Positions 10,361 through 22,170 of a DNA stretch of 64,000 bases are shown here, piece after piece. The translations under genes were made by a program, and so were the position numbers. The notes below the pieces were generated by a model. The model was not told where the DNA came from, did not search any database, and saw nothing but the letters and a program-made list of their open reading frames with translations. How positions within the stretch are numbered: position 1 is the stretch's first letter; every line of letters starts with the position of its first letter. The stretch is from Stropharia rugosoannulata (taxonomy: Eukaryota > Basidiomycota > Agaricomycetes > Agaricales > Strophariaceae). The stretch covers positions 372,001 to 436,000 of the forward strand of contig JANCIK010000005.1 in the NCBI GenBank assembly GCA_028532985.1, in the 5' to 3' direction.

Positions 10361-13300
10361 TTACATAGCTCTAGTCCTTTGGCGGTTCCAAAAAGAAAGG
10401 AAAGTCTTGGTATAAATAATTGAACGTTCTTGTGACATATACGCTACAGGTTTCCGAATCCGCAAAATACCTCCATTGCCACATTCAGCGGCGCTGGAGT
10501 TTATGTATAGTAACTTTGGGTTAGTGGAACAATAGGTACTTAGAAATGCGGCATGGCCACACTTAGTATGGCCGGATGCATGAAAGACGTCAATTGCAAA
10601 TAAAGTTTTTGCAAAAAAGGCGGGTTCTCGCACCATGCAGTATGGCTGGAGGGCGCACGCAAAGTCATAAACAATGATCTTTGGTGCTGTTACCCATCGC
10701 GTATATACCGCAGAGAAGACATCGTTCCTTCCTTCAGCAGAAGGGATGCAATGGAACCCGTAGCAAATGCTATGCGTACACCATATACACATGATCCCCC
10801 CGGTGAGTCGTGACTGTCCGTATTTTGCATAAAACTTATTGCAGCCTTGACCACGACTTTCTTCCTTGGCCGAATCCTTTTGGTTTTCATACTTCAAGTT
10901 CGGGTACTCTGGACGGTGCCGCACCTTCGGCATCCCGTAGTATGAGCCAGTCTACATATCTTAAGTCAGTTTTTGACATTACAAAATTCAGGGAAAAACA
11001 TTCATCTTGCCAACGTTCCATTGGGGTATTAGAAGTGGGATCAATATCCACCGGGGGAATCGGATATTTTTGCAGTTGGAGAAGGACAGTTGAAGCTCGC
11101 ACATACAGCCATAGAGATAGTTTGATAGTATCAGGCTCAATTCTGCCCGACTTTAGCTCAAGCGAGGCAACATGATAGAGTGCTGGGATGGAGGCTAGGC
11201 GTGAAACCAGATGTGCAGGGTCGACAATTATGCTAGGCCCAGCAGTGGCAGCACAAAAGTAACTCAGATCTTCCAAAGCGGATCCATTTATCATCTGAAG
11301 ACATGTTTCCTCTGCAGCAATCTAATGGAATTTCAGTAGAAGTTTAAACGATATGTTATTGTAATATTACCTGAAGAAACAAGCTCTTGTACACTGGAGA
11401 GCTTCGCACAGTGGTCAGAAGCGCCATGGGACCATAGCAGCGGTTAAAAACCTGAGATAACGACGGGTCTATCTCTTCCAGCTTCGAAATAATAAAGGGG
11501 GTCAGCTGGATCCTCTGGGACATTGTCTTAGATGATGTCCGCTTGGTTCTCTGTTGACGCGCTGAAAAATTAATGGGCTGAGGTGTAGGCGGGTTGTCCT
11601 CGTCTGACTCGGATAGTTCTTCAGGATCAACATTAGGAATAGATGTATCCTGCAGAAGAGATAGCAAGAGTGCCGGTCCGCTCAGGACGTCTCGAATTGC
11701 GTGCCTCAGCTGTGAATTAATAATAAACTGCAAGCCTGACATTTGTTTGACATTTTCCTTTCGTGGAGAGTTGGCATGAATAGTGGTGGGTGGAGACAGG
11801 CTTGAGCGGAGGTGTCGGCGGCTAAATGCAAGAGTAACACCGTCAACAATTATTGCCTCTGGGCTGGGCCCACAAATCGGGCATGTCATGTCCTGGTCCA
11901 ACTGTATGAGCTCGATATATGAGAACCACGCTGCTCGGAAGAGTCGATCACTAGCAAATGGGATTTTTGATTTCCTAGCTTCGTAACGTCTTGATATTAC
12001 TGTGACCCATGCTATAAATGGCGTCTCCGATGTTGTATACTGATTGGTGTAGTCATCGAGAAGCTCGTGCGTGAACAAGGCCTGATTATTGAAGTTGAAT
12101 AGACCAAGCTGTCTACAGTCTGGTCCAATAAAACGGCGCTTACAAGCACTGCACGGCTGGATTTGAATAGAAGTTTGAACCACCCCAGTGAGGCCATAGA
12201 TCGTACACTGTCTATTTATGGAAGGAGCAAATGGATTATACGTAACTCTGGGAGTTTTGCAGCAGCAAGTTGACTTCTCATCAAGGGTGATTGACTCGGG
12301 AGGTGTTGATGGCTGATATACAGGAGGCCGACTGACAATATTATCTGTAGATATTTCAGCCCACAGAGGCGGGGGTAGCGGCATATAAGAGACGCCCTTG
12401 GTAGATGATTTAATCTTTTGTGCAGGAAGAAGATCTATCAACGCTGGTACGTTAATTAAACCACAGTGATCAGCAGTCAATAACTTACCAGGTAGGTATT
12501 CCAGGCTGCCGGACCCTGCTCCCTCATCAACTGCCTCTATATCGGCGTGTATGTGTTGCTGAAGTGAATGGCGAGCCTGAACTATATGGTAACAGCTTGA
12601 AGCGCCTGAATCCCTGGAGCATTTCCAATTACCACCGCCTTTGTCATCTCCGTAGTGTCTCACAAACGCTCGGTGTTTTATCGTGGCTGAGAACTCGTGT
12701 GGAGGAGCAGGGACCGAGAAGGTTGAGTCGTAAATGCCATCTTTAGACGTTTCATCCTGGCTACACATGAAGGTACGTCTGTCATCATCTATAAATACAA
12801 CATTAAGTATCTACACACATTAAAGCAAAGCTAACGTACGAGGAGAGCTGTGGAATACTGGAAAGTGTATAGACTGAAATTCCTGAAGGTACAAGACGTG
12901 AAAACATTGGGCATTGCGTCTTCCTTGAGGACACTGACATCCAATTCGAAAGCCTTCACCATGGCGAATACTCTGAATGTGTACCCATCGATGCTAGGTC
13001 TGATTGTAAGCCTTCTCCTTCTTTAAAACAATAGTTAATTAATGTGTACCGTATATGCTTCATTTTTGCCCAAATTCCATTCATTTGCAACGAATACCTC
13101 CTCGGTAAGACGAAGAAATGAGCACTGATCTGAGGAGACCGCTTCAATAAACATAGCATACTTCTCTTGGTCGTCCAATGTGTCAGAGACCTCAAGAGGA
13201 GTTATTGTCTCCTCAAAGACAGGACCTTCATAAACCGTGTCATTCCAACTAGGTAGAGTGTCAGACACTATATGTGAAGCAGTAGTCAAGGGTTGAACAG

Positions 13301-13520
13301 GCGTAGACGTAGGTGCCAATGGCTCGTGGTGCTGGGAGGTCTGATTCTGGGGTATGGATGTCCGAGGAATGTGTTGCCCAGCGTCTACCCCCGTTGATTT
13401 GTGGTGGCGGCGGCGCTTCCGTGTGGGTGTACTGACATGGATAGACGATGTTTCATAGACAATTTGCTGGCGCACTGCTGCAGGACGATCATACCGAACA
13501 CGGACAGCATGAGAGGACAT
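10361..13520 (-). CDS. KDZ-family transposase with CxC5/CxC6-like cysteine clusters (about 990 aa)
   Basis: The protein is probably a DNA-cutting transposase of the Kyakuja-Dileera-Zisupton superfamily. Exons 13520-13050, 12993-12840, 12788-11371, 11321-10983 and 10951-10361 join in frame. Residues 1-157 are disordered with a basic patch (TRKRRRHHK). Exon 2 has a SWIM-like C-x-C...C-x-H (GCQCPQGRRNAQCFH). Exon 3 has WKC...SCYHI, then STCCCK...CSACKRRF...C, and CPICGPSP followed by IIVDGV (likely first catalytic Asp). Exon 5 holds the RNase-H-like core: GRNDVFSAVYTRW, VYDFACAL, IDVFHASGHTKC and NSSAAECGN (likely catalytic Glu), ending in FWNRQRTR. All blocks I expect are present. One junction needs a very short, 31 nt intron (10952-10982); otherwise the gene carries a frameshift there. 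The family is known from fungal TE surveys; the domain calls rest on motif memory. Confidence 0.85.
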
Positions 13521-13837
13521 AATGGAGGTGAAGAGCCAACCCCAGGACAATGTGAACGAAAGCAACACTGAATGAATAACCAACAGGTATATGTGGTATA
13601 ATTCAACAATAGTAACAGCTTCTGTGTCACTTGACCATTATTCAACTGTGACTATTGACATAATCTTCAACATTCTTTTGTGGCTGAATTTAACAATTTA
13701 CTGAACCTGTATCCACCTCGTTAGTTGTAGGATTCTTCCATACACTGTGACTATGCATTTACAAGCCCAATGCGCCAATTCATAGATTAATATACTATAA
13801 TTTACACTATGAGTTGGTATCAGCTGGCGACGGTAAA

Positions 13838-14440
13838 CTACGTGATACAGGACCTGTAATCTATATAACAAATAAGTAGTTAGATTTTTATTAAAGATAA
13901 ATTTGAAAGTACATACACTGGTCAATGTCGAGAGGAATCTGCATTCAGGGAACCGAAATACGTTCTGGGACATTGTGTAGAGGAAATCAATATTCTCATT
14001 GCGTCCCAGTAACTGGCAGGTGGGAGTTGACACGTTCCGAGCATGATAACGGGACAGAACGGTCCCTTCAGACTGCCATAGATGCACCAATAAATCGTAT
14101 GCACGGATATTTGCAGCAACCAGCCGCACATCCAAGCCAATGTATCGCTATTAGATTTAAGTATATACCTTATGATGATAGAGTACAATAAACTCACTAT
14201 ATACCGCCCTAGCTGTGCTATTACAGACAAGCCTTCCAGATCAAAATTATCGTCTCCATCGTGGTTAAACCTCATGTAAATGAAGTAATCATCGAAGCGC
14301 ACAAGCTCATTCTCATAGTAGCGTAGAAGGTCATTTTGCTGACTTGAGGACAGTGTGACGTACAGCGGGTAGTCGTCTTCGCTGTCGGAGTACTCAGGCG
14401 GCGGTGGATCACGGTGAGGCAAAGGACGGGGATAGGGCAT
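13838..14440 (-). CDS. Unknown 164-aa protein, transposon-borne gene 6
   Basis: Exons 14440-14198, 14147-13919 and 13860-13838 join in frame; introns are 50 and 55 nt. The N terminus is Pro-rich and acidic (MPYPRPLPHRDPPPPEYSDS). It continues with YVTLSSSQQNDLLRYYENE and a mixed alpha/beta-looking remainder (YIGLDVRLVAANIRAYDLL, RNENIDFLYTMSQNVF). I do not recognise it. It is the last gene before the right-hand array and is transcribed in the same direction as the KDZ transposase gene, whose start is about 320 bp further on. The region between 13,560 and 13,720 has several diverged GTGGTATAATTCAAC-type repeats. Confidence 0.6.
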
Positions 14441-14539
14441 AATATTACAATCAAGGCAGTTGGAAGGGAGGGTGAGGAAGGGGGATGTCTAACGGTATCA
14501 ATCATTGCACTAAATATGAAATGTGAATATCACATGAAT

Positions 14540-15062
14540 ATCTTCCTCTGCACGGTAGAACCTTACTACAACTCCCATAGTCAATTTCTACCAACATATT
14601 CTATGCTCAGTCTTGCGCATTGTGAATATCCACAAAGCCACAATGCACCCTCTTCCGGGTCTGCTGATCAAGAGTTTCGTGTGACCAGCTTGGTGGAAAT
14701 CTATCACTGATTTACCGTGCAGAAATACATCGTCACAAATGTGCAGTGGGAGATATCTACTACTGATGTAGTGTACATGCATGCTGTTGATGCAGTGTAG
14801 TGTAAATCTACCACAGGAACGGATGTGACGCTTCCGTAGTTAGGCAGTTGTACCAGTGTAATTCTACCACAGATACAACTATGCAGCTGGGTATAGCGCT
14901 GTTTTGAATGTGCATGGTGATATTCTACAATTGACACACAGGCACAAACAATAATGTCGCAAATGTGCCGCTGAAGAAATCCACTATGGATGTAGAGCGC
15001 ACGCACGCAATACTGTCGATGCTGACAATGTGCTGTAGTATAAATCTGCCACATGCACTGAT
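14540..15062. repeat. Right tandem array, proximal part
   Basis: Diverged units with GTGTAATTCTACCACAG, GTGTAAATCTACCACAGG and GATATTCTACAATTG, in the opposite orientation to the left array. The array is interrupted at 15063-21270 by the LTR retrotransposon and resumes after it. Confidence 0.75.
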
Positions 15063-15067
15063 GTAGT

Positions 15068-15530
15068 TGTAAGGGCGACTCTGCGCAGTGTCGAGCTCAC
15101 ACGAGACCTAGCAGAGGGATTCCGAAGTTTATTAAGCTGTAAACTATAAATACAATAGAAGCGCACCTAGCAGAGGGATTCCGAAGACAAAAGCCTAAGG
15201 AAACCCGCTGCTGGGCGCCACAGTACATAATAGAAGCGTTGATTGATGCGTGAGAATAAACTATACAGTTGATCCGCCACAAGAAGCCACCACATCACGT
15301 CCTCATGTGATGTGCATCATACATCATATGCACAACACATGATGGACGTGTCCCATCAGTACGTCACATGATGTAAACCGCGCGCGCCTGTGCACAGTAC
15401 ACACTGCAGAGCATAGTGTACACTGCACGGGCTGCGCGCGGCGTAAGAAATAAAAATAAAATAAAATAAAAGAAAGTGAAGGAAGACGAAATGAATAAAA
15501 ATAAAGGGTGACGCACAGCGTCCCCTTACA
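15068..15530 (-). repeat. 3' LTR (463 bp)
   Basis: Begins TGTAAGGGCGACTCTGCGCA on the plus strand and ends CGTCCCCTTACA. It contains two direct copies of CCTAGCAGAGGGATTCCGAA and an A-rich stretch (AAATAAAATAAAATAAAAG). I see no difference from the copy at 20803-21265. Confidence 0.95.
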
Positions 15531-15541
15531 TCACCCCCCCT

Positions 15542-18500
15542 TCAAGACACGGCGTCCCGGCGTGGCAAGGTGATCCACTCGCCACCATTGACTGTTCTAT
15601 ACCGTCCAGGCTCAATTGCCAGGGAGCCAATAACCCGCGGAGCATCAGGATGTTCCCGGTAGAACTTGGCCACCAGCTGAGGTGAGAAGACGTCTTCCGC
15701 ATGCTCCCAGGAGTTCTCCTCATACCCATACCCCTTCCATTTGACGAGGAACTGAAGCCTGTTTCGATGGATGCGGCTGTTGAGGATGGCCTCAACCTCG
15801 TACTCCAGCTCGTTATCCACCAGCTCAGGTTCCGGAGGAGGCGCTGCAATGCGGCCCGGAATAGGGTCAGGAGACAGGGCGTGAGCTTGACAACAGGGAA
15901 GACAGGGTGGAGACGCTTGAGAGAAACTGGGAGTTTGAGACGGTAGGCATGAGATCCAACAGCAGCCTCGACCGTATACGGGCCCAGGAGACGGTGGGAC
16001 AACTTCTTGGAGGGACGGGAGGTACGGATGTCTGACGCATCCAGGTAGACCTTGTCACCTGGTTTGTACACCGGGAGAGGGTCACGTCGCCGGTTGTAGA
16101 AGCGAGCCATGTCATCTTTGGCCTTAGCCAGCGCTGACTTGGCTTCTTCCAATGTACTAGCCATCCGCTCCTTGAACTCATTCACAGTCTCCAGAGACGA
16201 TGGAGCTTCATGAGGTTCAAAGCCCATCCGAGGGTGTCGTCCAGTGTCGAGCATGAAAGGTGTATGCTGGGTGGAGGCGTGGACATGGTTGTTGTACTGG
16301 AACTCGGCCAGAGGCAAGAGATCCTCCCAGTCGTCCTGACGCTCATTCACGAAGGTCCGCAAGTACTGTTCCAACTCCATGTTAACGCGCTCCGTCTGAC
16401 CATCAGATTGGGGTGGTAGGCAGTGGACGCCGCCAGGCGGATTCCCAACAACCGGTAAAGCTCTCTAGTGAACTCGGCAATGAACTGAGGCCCACGATCC
16501 GAGAGGACTATCCGAGGGAGACCATGGTGGCGCCAGACATAACGGAGATAGAGCCGGGCCGCTCCAAGTGCACTAACAGTGGTAGTCGTTGGGATAAAGT
16601 GACCGCGCTTGGAGACTGAGTCTATCACGTTCATGATGGCGTCATGTCCATTGGAGAGAGGGAGTTCCACGATGAAGTCCACACTGATAACCGCCCAGCG
16701 CTGCTCAGGGATAGGGAGAGGATGAAGCTCACCAACCGGGCGGTGACGCTGGATCTTGGTGCGAATACAGAGGTCACAGGTCTTGCAGTACTGTCCAATG
16801 TACCGAGACATCTGGGGCCACCAGTAGTTGCGCGATACTAACTCCAGTGTCTTCCAACGTCCAGCATGACCAGCCACCTTGGTGTCGTGGTGTAAGGAGA
16901 CAATACGGCGGCGGAGATCAGGGTCGTTGGGGACGTAGATCTTATCCCGGAAGCTGAGGAGACCATCTTGCATCCTCCACTCCGAGGATCGCACAGAACG
17001 GGCCCCACTGCTCAACAAACCCTTTGCTGCCTTCGCCACCATCTCCTCATGTTTCCCTGACGGTTTCCCTTCCGGATCTCGTGCAACAAGTCCTTCTCCT
17101 CGCCCACCAGCTCCACCGCCTCGAGCGCCCGGATAGCAAAGAAGGCGGGCTTGAGGAGTGTCATCTCAGCATTATCCCCAGCGCCGTCTCCATGATCAGC
17201 TCGTCGCGAGAGGGCATCAGGTTTCCCCATGGAACGGCCAGGGCGGTGGCGGAGCGTGAAGTCGAAGCGGAGAGGTAGAGGGACCAGCGGGCCTGTCTGC
17301 GGTTAAGCTTATTGGCCGTCATGAAGTACTCCAGATTCTTGTGGTCTGTCCAGATCTCCACCGGATGAGCTGCACCTTCAAGGAAGTGTCTCCACTCCTC
17401 CAGGGCTCGAATGACCGCTAGCATCTCCTTGTCATGGATCTCGTAGTTACGCTGTACGGGACTGAGGCTCTTGGAGTAATAGGCGACAGGGTGCCATTTC
17501 CCATCTTCACGCGACTGCTGAGAGAGCACAGCACCAGTAGCAAAGTCCGAGGAGTCTGCCTCAACGCGGTAGGGCAGGTCGTCACGAGGGAAAGCCAGGA
17601 TGGGAGCCGAAGTCACCGCAGTACGCAACATGTCAAAGGCGGCCTGAGCATCAGAGGACCACGACCAGGGAGTATCCTTACGCGTCAGCTCAAAAAGCGG
17701 ACGGGCATGGTGAGAGAAGTCCTCGATGAAGCGGCGATAGAAGTTGACGAAGCCCAAGAAGCTCTGTACCTCCTTGCGTGACTTGGGAACCGGCCACTCT
17801 GCTACACCTGCAATCTTGACCGGGTCCATCTCCACCTGACCTTCCGAGATGATGAGCCCCAGATACTCAATGCGACGCTTCTCAAACTCGCACTTCTCCG
17901 GCTTGAGATACAACCGGTGGAGTCGCAGACGCTCCATGACCAGACATGTCACCCGACGATGTTCCTCGAGGGTCTTGGTGTAGATGAGGATATCGTCAAG
18001 GTAGACACAGACAATGCCCTCGAAAATGAGGTCGTTGAATATCTCGCTCATCATGGTCTGGAACGTTGCAGGCGAGTTGGTGAGACCAAAGAACATAACC
18101 GTAGGCTCGAACAGACCGCGGTTTGTTCGAACGCTGCCTTCCACTCATCTCCTCCTTGATGCGCACATTGTTGTACCCCACCGCACGTCAAGCTTGGTGA
18201 AGTAGCTGGCACCACGGAGTTGTTGGATGAGGTCAGAGACGAGAGGAAGCGGGTAGCGGTTCTTGATGGTCATGGCGTTCAGCACACGGTAGTCCTGGAT
18301 GAGGCGCAATGACCCGTCCTTCTTCTTGATAAAGAAGACAGGAGACGCCATCGGAGACTTAGAGGGACGAATACGGCCAGTGGCGAGGTTCTCCTGTAAG
18401 AACGCATCTAGTTCCTTCTGCTCAGGAAGCGTCATAGGATACACCTTGCAGTTGCTGGGTGTTGCTCCGAGTTCCAGTTCAATGGCGTGATCCCAAGGTC

Positions 18501-19515
18501 GACATTCTGGCAAGACATCAAAGGACTCCTTTGAGAAGACGTCCTTGAAGTCATGCAAATGGTTAGGAACGTCGTCGCGGAAGTCCTTCTGTCCAGAGTT
18601 GGACGCAAAGGCTTCTGCGAGCCGCTGGGACACGGTGGAGGTAGACTGAATGAACTGGGACTCGGGGGGTAACGACGCCGCAAACAGCCGGTTGTCGTCG
18701 TCCTCCCAGACAGAGTGGAGGGCCTCTAGTAAGCTGCAAGCGTCCTTAGGAGCAGGCAGCGGTTCAACTTCCTCCAACTCCATCTCGGGACTTCGTCGTC
18801 ATCGTCCTCCAGCTCCATAAGGAGGGGCATAGGGCCCTGGGTACAGGTCTCTACCGCTCTGATCTCTGCGCGAAGCTTAGACTTCTCCGCACGGATCTCA
18901 TCACGGCACGTGGAGCACCGGCGTGGGCACCGTGACATCTTCACCTCTCCAGTGATCCAGTCCACTTCAGGGTTGTGTTCTCGAAGCCAAGTGTGGCCCA
19001 GAATCATATCCTGACGTCCGAGGTTGGTGACGGGGAAGACGGCGCGTTCAGTGTGGTCCTTGTAGCGAAGGATGAGCTCCACAATGGACGTGATAGAGCC
19101 GTCTTCATTGAGTGAACCGTCAACGTTGTGGACTGGAATGGGGACCAAGAGAGGGCGTTCCGTCAGCTTGTGCTGCTGGACGATTTGCGACTGATGAAGC
19201 ACTGGTCAGCGCCGCAGTCAACCAGGGGCCTGAGGCGAAAACGCTGGCCCGTGTCCGTGGTCTCGATCTCCACTGGAAGGTGAAGGGAGTTGGGACTCGG
19301 AGTAGCGGCAATGGTGTAATGAGAGGAAGTGCGCGCTCCCAGCGGCGAGCACGGGCCTGGATGCGTAACGCAGCAATGGAGTGAGACTTGGGAGCAGGGG
19401 ATTTAGGCGTGTCAGGCAGTCGTGAAGGTAGGTCTGGAACAGAAATAGATTCGCAGGGCTCTACCGACAGTACACTATAACGACTGCCACGCGCGAACGA
19501 GGGCACGCCGCTCAC
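15542..19515 (-). pseudogene. pol region of the LTR element: protease, RT, RNase H, integrase, chromodomain, multiply frameshifted
   Basis: The protease part shows LVDCGADQCFIS (a DCGA-type active site) and DMILGHTWLREHNPE. RT shows [17 protein letters not shown] and the catalytic VYLDD (about 17,990); RNase H shows EADSSDFATGAVLSQ and WTDHKNLEYF. Integrase has an H-H-C-C finger (HHDTKVAGHAG...CKTCDLC) and SVDF, LSDRGPQF and TERVNMELEQY blocks. A C-terminal chromodomain reads FLVKWKGYGYEENSWEH (about 15,720). These blocks switch frame near 19,320, 19,210, 18,780, 18,160, 17,240, 17,040, 16,390 and 15,890, so no full polyprotein can be made from this copy unless the indels are assembly errors. 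The chromodomain assigns it to the chromoviruses. Confidence 0.9.
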
Positions 19516-19643
19516 TCGTCGCGATGCACAAAATCCTCCTCCTCCTGGACATCATCCTCCTTCCTTTCATCCACCGGCGGAATAGCATCCTCCTGGCCCT
19601 CCGCAGCGCATGTGCTCGAGTTGCTCCTGAAGCTCCGTGAGAG

Positions 19644-20770
19644 TCATGTGGCGAATGTCGAAGCCCGGGGACAATCTCGAGAGATGTGACCAGGTTTACC
19701 ACAGCGATAGCAGGTAGGGGGTGTCTTCCCAGCACTACGAGCACGATCAATGTCCATGGGAGCGCCCAGAGGAAGAGCAGGGGCAGCAGGCGCGCGAGGG
19801 GCAGGAATAATGGGCAGAGAAGCACGTGGAACGGTTGCAGGGGAGGCGGATGAACGCGAAGCCGCGGGGGGACCAGAAGGCGTAGGGTGTGCTGCACGGA
19901 AGAGCTGGTTGGTCTCGCGGTTGCGAGCAACCTCCACGGCGCGTTCATACCATCCCTGAAGCGAGGCGGGTCGACTCTCCGAGGGCAGGTTGGCGACTTG
20001 ACTGTCCAGCGAAGGGGATAGACCACGACGGAACTTCATAATCAACGCCTTCTCGTCAATGTACCCAGACTTGAGGACAAGGTCCTTGAAGGCGTCGACG
20101 TATTCTTCAGCAGAGCGGCGGCCTTGATGGTAGGAGGTGCTCTCGAGGGCGAGCTGAGCGTGCTCGGCCTCGTGCTGCTCGCAAAAATCGCGAATGAACA
20201 CGGCTTCAAAGGCGTCCCAGCTACGCAGATTGAAGTCGGAAAATCCAGACATCATGGCGCGTTTCGAGAACTGGGCGGCGCGCCCTCGTTCATGAAAGAA
20301 AGGGCCCAAAGAACTCGAGAGAATTCGTCAGGAAACTGCGAGCCAGCCAGGCGAAATAAATGGTGCAAGAATTAAGAAAAGAGCGCCTTTTTCGCGTGAA
20401 CCATCAAATGGTTTGGGAGACGCAGGTTTGAGGCGAGAGACAGTGGGAACTGCAGCTGCAGGAGCCGTGTGGGCGTCGAGATGAGGAGGGGATCACGAGG
20501 CGCAGGAGGGGCGGGTGCAGGTGCAGAATGCGAGCTGGCAAGTGTAGTCTCGAGGAGGGTGCGGATAGTGTGAAGGGAGCTCAAACGTCGGCCAATTCCT
20601 TCCGAAAATCGCGTTATTGTGGTCGACGTACTCCAGAAGCGACGTGAGGGTGAGGGCGGGTCTGGACAAGGTATTTCCCGCCTCAGGGCTCGCAGAGGCG
20701 TCTGTATCCATCGACATCGAAGCAGGGAGGGGTGTTGGAGTCCTAGGCCGTTTCCGAAGGCAGTAGGCGT
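19644..20770 (-). pseudogene. gag of the LTR element, frameshifted
   Basis: The capsid-like part (about 19644-20309) carries WDAFEAVFIRDFCEQ and RRSAEEYVDAFKDLVLK, typical of fungal Ty3 Gag. It ends in a CCHC zinc knuckle (CYRCGKPGHISRDCP) for RNA packaging. The N-terminal part (20493-20770, EYVDHNNAIFGRNWPTFE) is in the same frame number but is separated from it by a stretch readable only in other frames. After the knuckle the natural continuation (GFDIRHMTLTELQEQLEHM) is again out of frame. Confidence 0.85.
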
Positions 20771-20802
20771 CCAAAACTGGTCCCAGGCAGAGGCTTTTGT
20801 AC

Positions 20803-21265
20803 TGTAAGGGCGACTCTGCGCAGTGTCGAGCTCACACGAGACCTAGCAGAGGGATTCCGAAGTTTATTAAGCTGTAAACTATAAATACAATAGAAGCGCA
20901 CCTAGCAGAGGGATTCCGAAGACAAAAGCCTAAGGAAACCCGCTGCTGGGCGCCACAGTACATAATAGAAGCGTTGATTGATGCGTGAGAATAAACTATA
21001 CAGTTGATCCGCCACAAGAAGCCACCACATCACGTCCTCATGTGATGTGCATCATACATCATATGCACAACACATGATGGACGTGTCCCATCAGTACGTC
21101 ACATGATGTAAACCGCGCGCGCCTGTGCACAGTACACACTGCAGAGCATAGTGTACACTGCACGGGCTGCGCGCGGCGTAAGAAATAAAAATAAAATAAA
21201 ATAAAAGAAAGTGAAGGAAGACGAAATGAATAAAAATAAAGGGTGACGCACAGCGTCCCCTTACA
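20803..21265 (-). repeat. 5' LTR (463 bp)
   Basis: I see no difference from the LTR at 15068-15530. It is followed directly by the second GTAGT target copy at 21266-21270. Confidence 0.95.
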
Positions 21266-21270
21266 GTAGT

Positions 21271-22170
21271 AGCGTGTCCGTATGCAGTGCTGCAGATGGG
21301 CTGTGTTAGTGTAATTCTACCACGTTTGCAGTACTGCGGTGGGTTATAGCACTGTCAAATGTGTGTGGGCGTATCCTACCACGGGCACTTGTGCTCAAGT
21401 GCCCGTGGTAAAATTCAACCACATAGCCCGGCAAGGGTATTGTGGGAATATGCTACCACGGACATAGAGCACAAGTGCTCGTGGTAAAATTCGGCCACAC
21501 AGCCTGGTAAGGGTAGTGTGGGCGTATCCTACCACGGACCTAGAGCGCAAGTGCTCGTGGTAAGATTTGACCACACAGCCTGGTAAGGGTAGTGTGGGCG
21601 TATCCTACCACAGACCTAGAGCGCAAGTGCTCGTGGTGAGATTCGACCACACAGCCCGGCAAGGGTAGTGTAGGAATATGCTACCACGGGCCTAGAGCAC
21701 AAGTGCTCGTGGTAAAATTCGGCTACACAGCCCGGCAGGGGCACAGTATGTGCGTCGCAACTATGGAGATATTCTACCACGGAAGGGTACAGCACTATTG
21801 TATGCGTGTGGGTGTAATCTGCAGCCGGCAGCACAGGAGTCCATGGCAGAATTCTGCCTGGAGCACGCGATATTTACGTGCGGGGATATTCACCGCAGCC
21901 GTGTACCGTAGGCTCTCGTTGTGGATTCTCACCACGCCTTGAAGGTCGGGAGGGGTACTACGAGTGTGATTTTTAAGTCTGGGCAAAATCCACCACATAC
22001 GTGGAGTTGGAGCGCCACTGGTAGAATTCAATCACAAAGACGGACTCTGACAATGGTAAAATCTTGCAACATAGACCGGTGCAGGCTCTTGCACTTTTTC
22101 ACATGTGGTGAAATCCTGCCATGGAGACAGACAACAAAACAAAGTACAGCACTTGTAGTACTAACTGATG
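21271..22170. repeat. Right tandem array, distal part, 76 bp period
   Basis: Five regular 76 bp units with GTGGTAAAATTC-type cores near 21404, 21481, 21557, 21633 and 21709. Each unit pairs a TATCCTACCACGG element with a GTGCTCGTGGTAAAATTC element, separated by GACCTAGAGCGCAA. Diverged units continue to about 22,170 (TGGTAGAATTCAATCAC, GTGGTGAAATCCTGCC). Without the LTR element it would be continuous with 14540-15062. Confidence 0.85.

Larger units (their letters stand above)
15063..21270 (-). mobile_element. Ty3/gypsy LTR retrotransposon (chromovirus), recent insertion, coding region degenerate
   Basis: Two LTRs of 463 bp bound 15068-21265. Each starts TGTAAGGG and ends CCCCTTACA. The 5 bp sequence GTAGT flanks both outer ends (15063-15067, 21266-21270) and is the target duplication. 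The element is on the minus strand, so its 5' LTR is the right-hand one. A polypurine tract (GAAGGGGGGGTGA on the minus strand) abuts the 3' LTR at 15531-15543. The primer binding site next to the 5' LTR is not one I recognise. I read the LTRs as identical throughout, which implies very recent insertion. Gag, protease, RT, RNase H, integrase and a chromodomain are all recognisable in order, but spread over all three frames. The element sits inside the transposon's right array. Confidence 0.95.

Noticed and set aside
20760..20802. tRNA primer binding site next to the 5' LTR
   Set aside because: The sequence after the LTR does not match the usual initiator-Met type site, and I could not match another tRNA by eye.
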